Shown here: positions 29,175-30,920 of the stretch, piece after piece
How positions within the stretch are numbered: position 1 is the first letter of the stretch
Layout of the letters: each line of letters opens with the position of its first letter
Notes under the pieces: generated by a model
Told to the model about the DNA's origin: nothing
The model's input: the letters and a program-made list of their open reading frames with translations, nothing else
The model's database searches: none
Translations under genes and position numbers: made by a program
Virus record (IMG/VR): IMGVR_UViG_3300036715_001255
Coordinates: 1-30,920 of that record
DNA from: a virus
Reading direction: 5' to 3' (one strand)
Length of the DNA stretch: 30,920 bases

Positions 29175-29621
29175 ATGGATCGCTGGGACGTCATCGGGGC
29201 CAACTTCTCCACTCATAGGCTCCCCGAGGGTAAGTGGGTGTTGTACACGGATGCTTTGATCCTCCAGGAGCGTATTGATACTTTGGCGAAGATCCTTCAA
29301 GACGAAGGTATCCTAGAGGAAGAGCCCACCGTAGACCCTTCTAGTGTCTATAACTCCCTCACTGACTGGCTCACGGATATTGAGACTGCTGTTGTCGAAC
29401 ATGGGTGTACACTGAGTTCCTGCGATAGGCCCATGGAACGATTGATCGGGGCTGAGGCGATTTCGGGTGGTCTGACGATGCACTTCTACCTCCCCTTCGC
29501 CCTGGCTCAATCGGCAGGGCCCTTATTTCGCTCCTCCGCCAATCGTGAGGAGCTTCTGGATCGTCTAGCCCAGGGCCAGAAGCTCTCCAACTATGTGGTA
29601 CAGGTGCTCAATGCAGACTAA
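29175..29621 (+). CDS. Hypothetical protein, 148 aa
   Basis: The ATG at 29175 has CTAGGAG five bases ahead, preferred over an in-frame start at 29154 inside the previous gene. Mostly helical and acidic (LILQERIDTLAKILQDEGIL; SSVYNSLTDWLTDIETAVVE), with two Cys but no motif. It overlaps the RNase HII start by 11 bases. Confidence 0.7.
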   Translation: MDRWDVIGANFSTHRLPEGKWVLYTDALILQERIDTLAKILQDEGILEEEPTVDPSSVYNSLTDWLTDIETAVVEHGCTLSSCDRPMERLIGAEAISGGLTMHFYLPFALAQSAGPLFRSSANREELLDRLAQGQKLSNYVVQVLNAD

Positions 29622-30282
29622 CCTGATTGACTACGACCTCAACCTGATTGCCTCTCATGGTGGTCTGATTGGGCTGGATGAAGTCGGACGAGGTTGTCTC
29701 GCTGGACCTTTGGTGGTCGTGGGGTGCTACCTGGATGCCGATCTGATCGCCAAGCATCGCACGATCCTTCAGGAAGTCAATGACTCCAAGAAGCTCACCG
29801 AGAAGAAGCGTAACCGCCTAGCGGCTTTGCTCACGGCCACTGATATCCCGTTCTGTAACGTGGAGATGCCCGCCGCCCGGGTCGATGCCCTGAACCCGCT
29901 TCAGGCTACCATGAAGGCCATGGAAACGGCCAGCTGGAACCTCGTGCATCGGCAAGAGAACTGGGACGTGCCCATGAAGGTCGGTCTGATCCTGATAGAT
30001 GGTAACCAAGTGCCCAAGGGTGGCAAGGATCTTATAGCTGAAACCCGGGCTGTGGTATCAGGGGATGCTACTAGCTGTGCCATTGCCTGCGCCAGCATCG
30101 TGGCCAAGGCTGATCGAGATGCCTACATGGTACAGCTCGATAAGGCCCATCCCCAGTACGGCTTTGCGAGTCATAAGGGCTACGGGACCAAGGAGCACAA
30201 CAAGGCTGTACTAGCCTGGGGCCCCTGTGTGGAGCACCGTCTTACCTTTAGCGTTGAGGGTCAGAAGATAGCCAATATTTAA
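29611..30282 (+). CDS. rnhB: Ribonuclease HII
   Basis: 223 aa from ATG 29611, overlapping the previous stop. It cuts RNA in RNA/DNA hybrids and at single ribonucleotides. Catalytic residues: LDEVGRG (Asp23, Glu24), NDSKKL (57-62), LIDGN (Asp130) and SGDATS (Asp152), then IACASIVAKADRD, all in the order and spacing of bacterial RNase HII. HPQYGFASHKGYGTKEH is the usual late motif, and the length is typical. In a phage with its own ligase-related proteins it would remove RNA primers or ribonucleotides before nick sealing. Last gene of the unit before the terminator. Confidence 0.94.
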   Translation: MQTNLIDYDLNLIASHGGLIGLDEVGRGCLAGPLVVVGCYLDADLIAKHRTILQEVNDSKKLTEKKRNRLAALLTATDIPFCNVEMPAARVDALNPLQATMKAMETASWNLVHRQENWDVPMKVGLILIDGNQVPKGGKDLIAETRAVVSGDATSCAIACASIVAKADRDAYMVQLDKAHPQYGFASHKGYGTKEHNKAVLAWGPCVEHRLTFSVEGQKIANI

Positions 30283-30326
30283 GAAGATCAAAAAAGCGCG
30301 AACGCCGATAACGAGCTTGACCCCCG

Positions 30327-30357
30327 AACCGCCGCATCTCTGCGGCGGTTTTTATTT
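30327..30357 (+). terminator. Rho-independent terminator
   Basis: A 9-bp stem (AACCGCCGC / GCGGCGGTT) with loop ATCTCT is followed by TTTATTT. It ends the unit that starts at 25592. The 44 bases between the RNase HII stop and the stem hold no gene I can see. Confidence 0.92.
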
Positions 30358-30373
30358 GGGCGCATCGTAACCT
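30351..30373 (+). promoter_or_regulatory. Candidate phage promoter-like element
   Basis: TTTAT, 11 bases, then GTAACCT, ending 18 bases before ATG 30392. The heptamer is identical to the one at 25570-25576. The TTTAT part is also the terminator tail, so only GTAACCT is independent evidence. Confidence 0.22.
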
Positions 30374-30391
30374 CTTAGTATCGGAGGTACG

Positions 30392-30865
30392 ATGTTACCA
30401 ATTAAGCCCAAGCAGGTTCGAGTTCACATCAAAGGCACGGATTCCATCCGGGGCCTAGTACAGAATCCTATGACAGTGAAGCCCGCTTTTGCGGTGGACG
30501 CCGAGAATCCACGGACCAATGAGTCAGCCCGAGCTTGGGCTACTAGCACCAATCGACACGGCTATGCGGGGCCTGGGCCCGGGGAACGCCTCATCCCCAA
30601 CAAAGGTTTTCTGTTGCAGATCGTGGATCTGGAATCCCGTGGTGAGGGTGGTAGGGCCTACAAGGTCATCGATCAATTTGGGCACTACTTCGATCTCCGT
30701 GAAGAGACCATTGTAGATGTTCTGGCCCATGTAGGTATTCACGCTGGTGGAGAGATTCCTTGTAGCTTCACTTGGGTCCGTAGAGGATCGCAGCTCCGGC
30801 TGGTCCGTGAGGGCTCCAAGGAAGACCTAGCAGCCATGGAAACTGACGGTGCCAACAATGTCTAG
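30392..30865 (+). CDS. Hypothetical protein, 157 aa
   Basis: First gene of a new unit; ATCGGAGGTACG gives a strong ribosome site. The middle and end (KGFLLQIVDLESRGEGGRAY, YKVIDQFGHYFDLREETIVD) suggest a beta-rich domain; the first 60 residues are Pro/Gly/Asn-rich and probably flexible. No motif recognised. Confidence 0.7.
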   Translation: MLPIKPKQVRVHIKGTDSIRGLVQNPMTVKPAFAVDAENPRTNESARAWATSTNRHGYAGPGPGERLIPNKGFLLQIVDLESRGEGGRAYKVIDQFGHYFDLREETIVDVLAHVGIHAGGEIPCSFTWVRRGSQLRLVREGSKEDLAAMETDGANNV

Positions 30866-30920
30866 GCACACCACCCGAGATGAGATGTGTGCCTGGGACT
30901 GCAAGGGTATCCAAGGTTAT
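30858..30920 (+). CDS. Start of a gene cut by the window end
   Basis: ATG 30858 lies 8 bases inside the previous gene, the overlap style seen throughout the window, and stays open to the last base (21 codons, MSRHTTRDEMCAWDCKGIQG...). Two Cys four residues apart. Too short to classify. Confidence 0.5.
   Translation, partial: MSRHTTRDEMCAWDCKGIQGY

Noticed and set aside
1-30920. tRNA genes, CRISPR arrays, integrase or attachment sites
   Set aside because: No intergenic space is large enough for tRNA clusters or arrays, no cloverleaf-like segment or spaced direct-repeat series was seen, and no recombinase of the integrase type is encoded.
1-30920. CTAG tetramer use as a host clue
   Set aside because: CTAG appears frequent by eye, unlike in enterobacterial DNA, but I could not count it reliably, and phage composition is a poor guide to host.

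Overview
The window looks like part of the genome of a large tailed bacteriophage. Genes are packed almost end to end: stop/start overlaps such as ATGA, TGATG and TAATG are common, and no stretch over about 200 bases lacks a gene candidate. Nearly all genes lie on the + strand. The content is typical of big lytic phages: a phage-type replication/recombination set, nucleotide-pool enzymes, homing endonucleases and many small unknown genes. I saw no rRNA, tRNA, insertion sequence, CRISPR array, integrase, or recognisable capsid, tail or terminase gene. GC content is moderate (about 55% by eye) and TTG/GTG starts with AGGAG-type ribosome sites occur. The host cannot be told from the sequence.

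Layout. 19-46 is a terminator. 78-5323 holds unknown genes, a ClpP-like serine protease with a lysine/proline tail, a 46-residue zinc ribbon missed by ordinary length cut-offs, and a SNF2-type helicase translationally coupled to it. 5358-9068 holds a GIY-YIG homing endonuclease on the - strand, a TTG-started small gene, a Nudix hydrolase, two unknown genes and a probable single-strand DNA-binding protein with four 15-residue charged repeats. 9090-16204 holds a second GIY-YIG endonuclease on the - strand, then a RuvC/RNase H-fold nuclease, a RecA/UvsX recombinase, a half-length SbcC/Rad50-like ATPase ending at its CxxC, a coiled-coil protein, a dCMP deaminase-like enzyme, a membrane protein and an SbcD/Mre11-like phosphoesterase. 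16194-25530 holds unknown genes, an HD phosphohydrolase, a MazG-like pyrophosphohydrolase, an HNH-type homing endonuclease on the - strand, a 5'(3')-deoxyribonucleotidase, a 2H phosphoesterase and a 727-residue protein with a zinc ribbon and a HExxH metallopeptidase motif. A strong terminator follows at 25531-25560.

25592-30282 is a second transcription unit, closed by a terminator at 30327-30357. It carries a split NAD+-dependent DNA ligase. The adenylation/OB part has lost the nucleophilic lysine, and the zinc-finger/HhH/BRCT part lies downstream of an intervening small P-loop-like protein. An HNH protein, a DUF1653-like protein and RNase HII follow. A third unit begins at 30392 and runs off the window.

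How the genes fit together. SSB, RecA, the RuvC-like nuclease, SbcC-half/SbcD and the SNF2 protein would serve recombination-dependent replication and repair. Nudix, dCMP deaminase, HD, MazG and deoxynucleotidase would shape the nucleotide pool. RNase HII and the ligase-derived proteins would act on RNA-DNA junctions and nicks. All three - strand genes are homing endonucleases wedged between these genes. The least expected items are the apparently dead split ligase, a W...G...GR repeat module shared by two unrelated homing nucleases, the HExxH protein with its repeated SKLFxRRA motif, and a possible Acb1-like 2H phosphoesterase.
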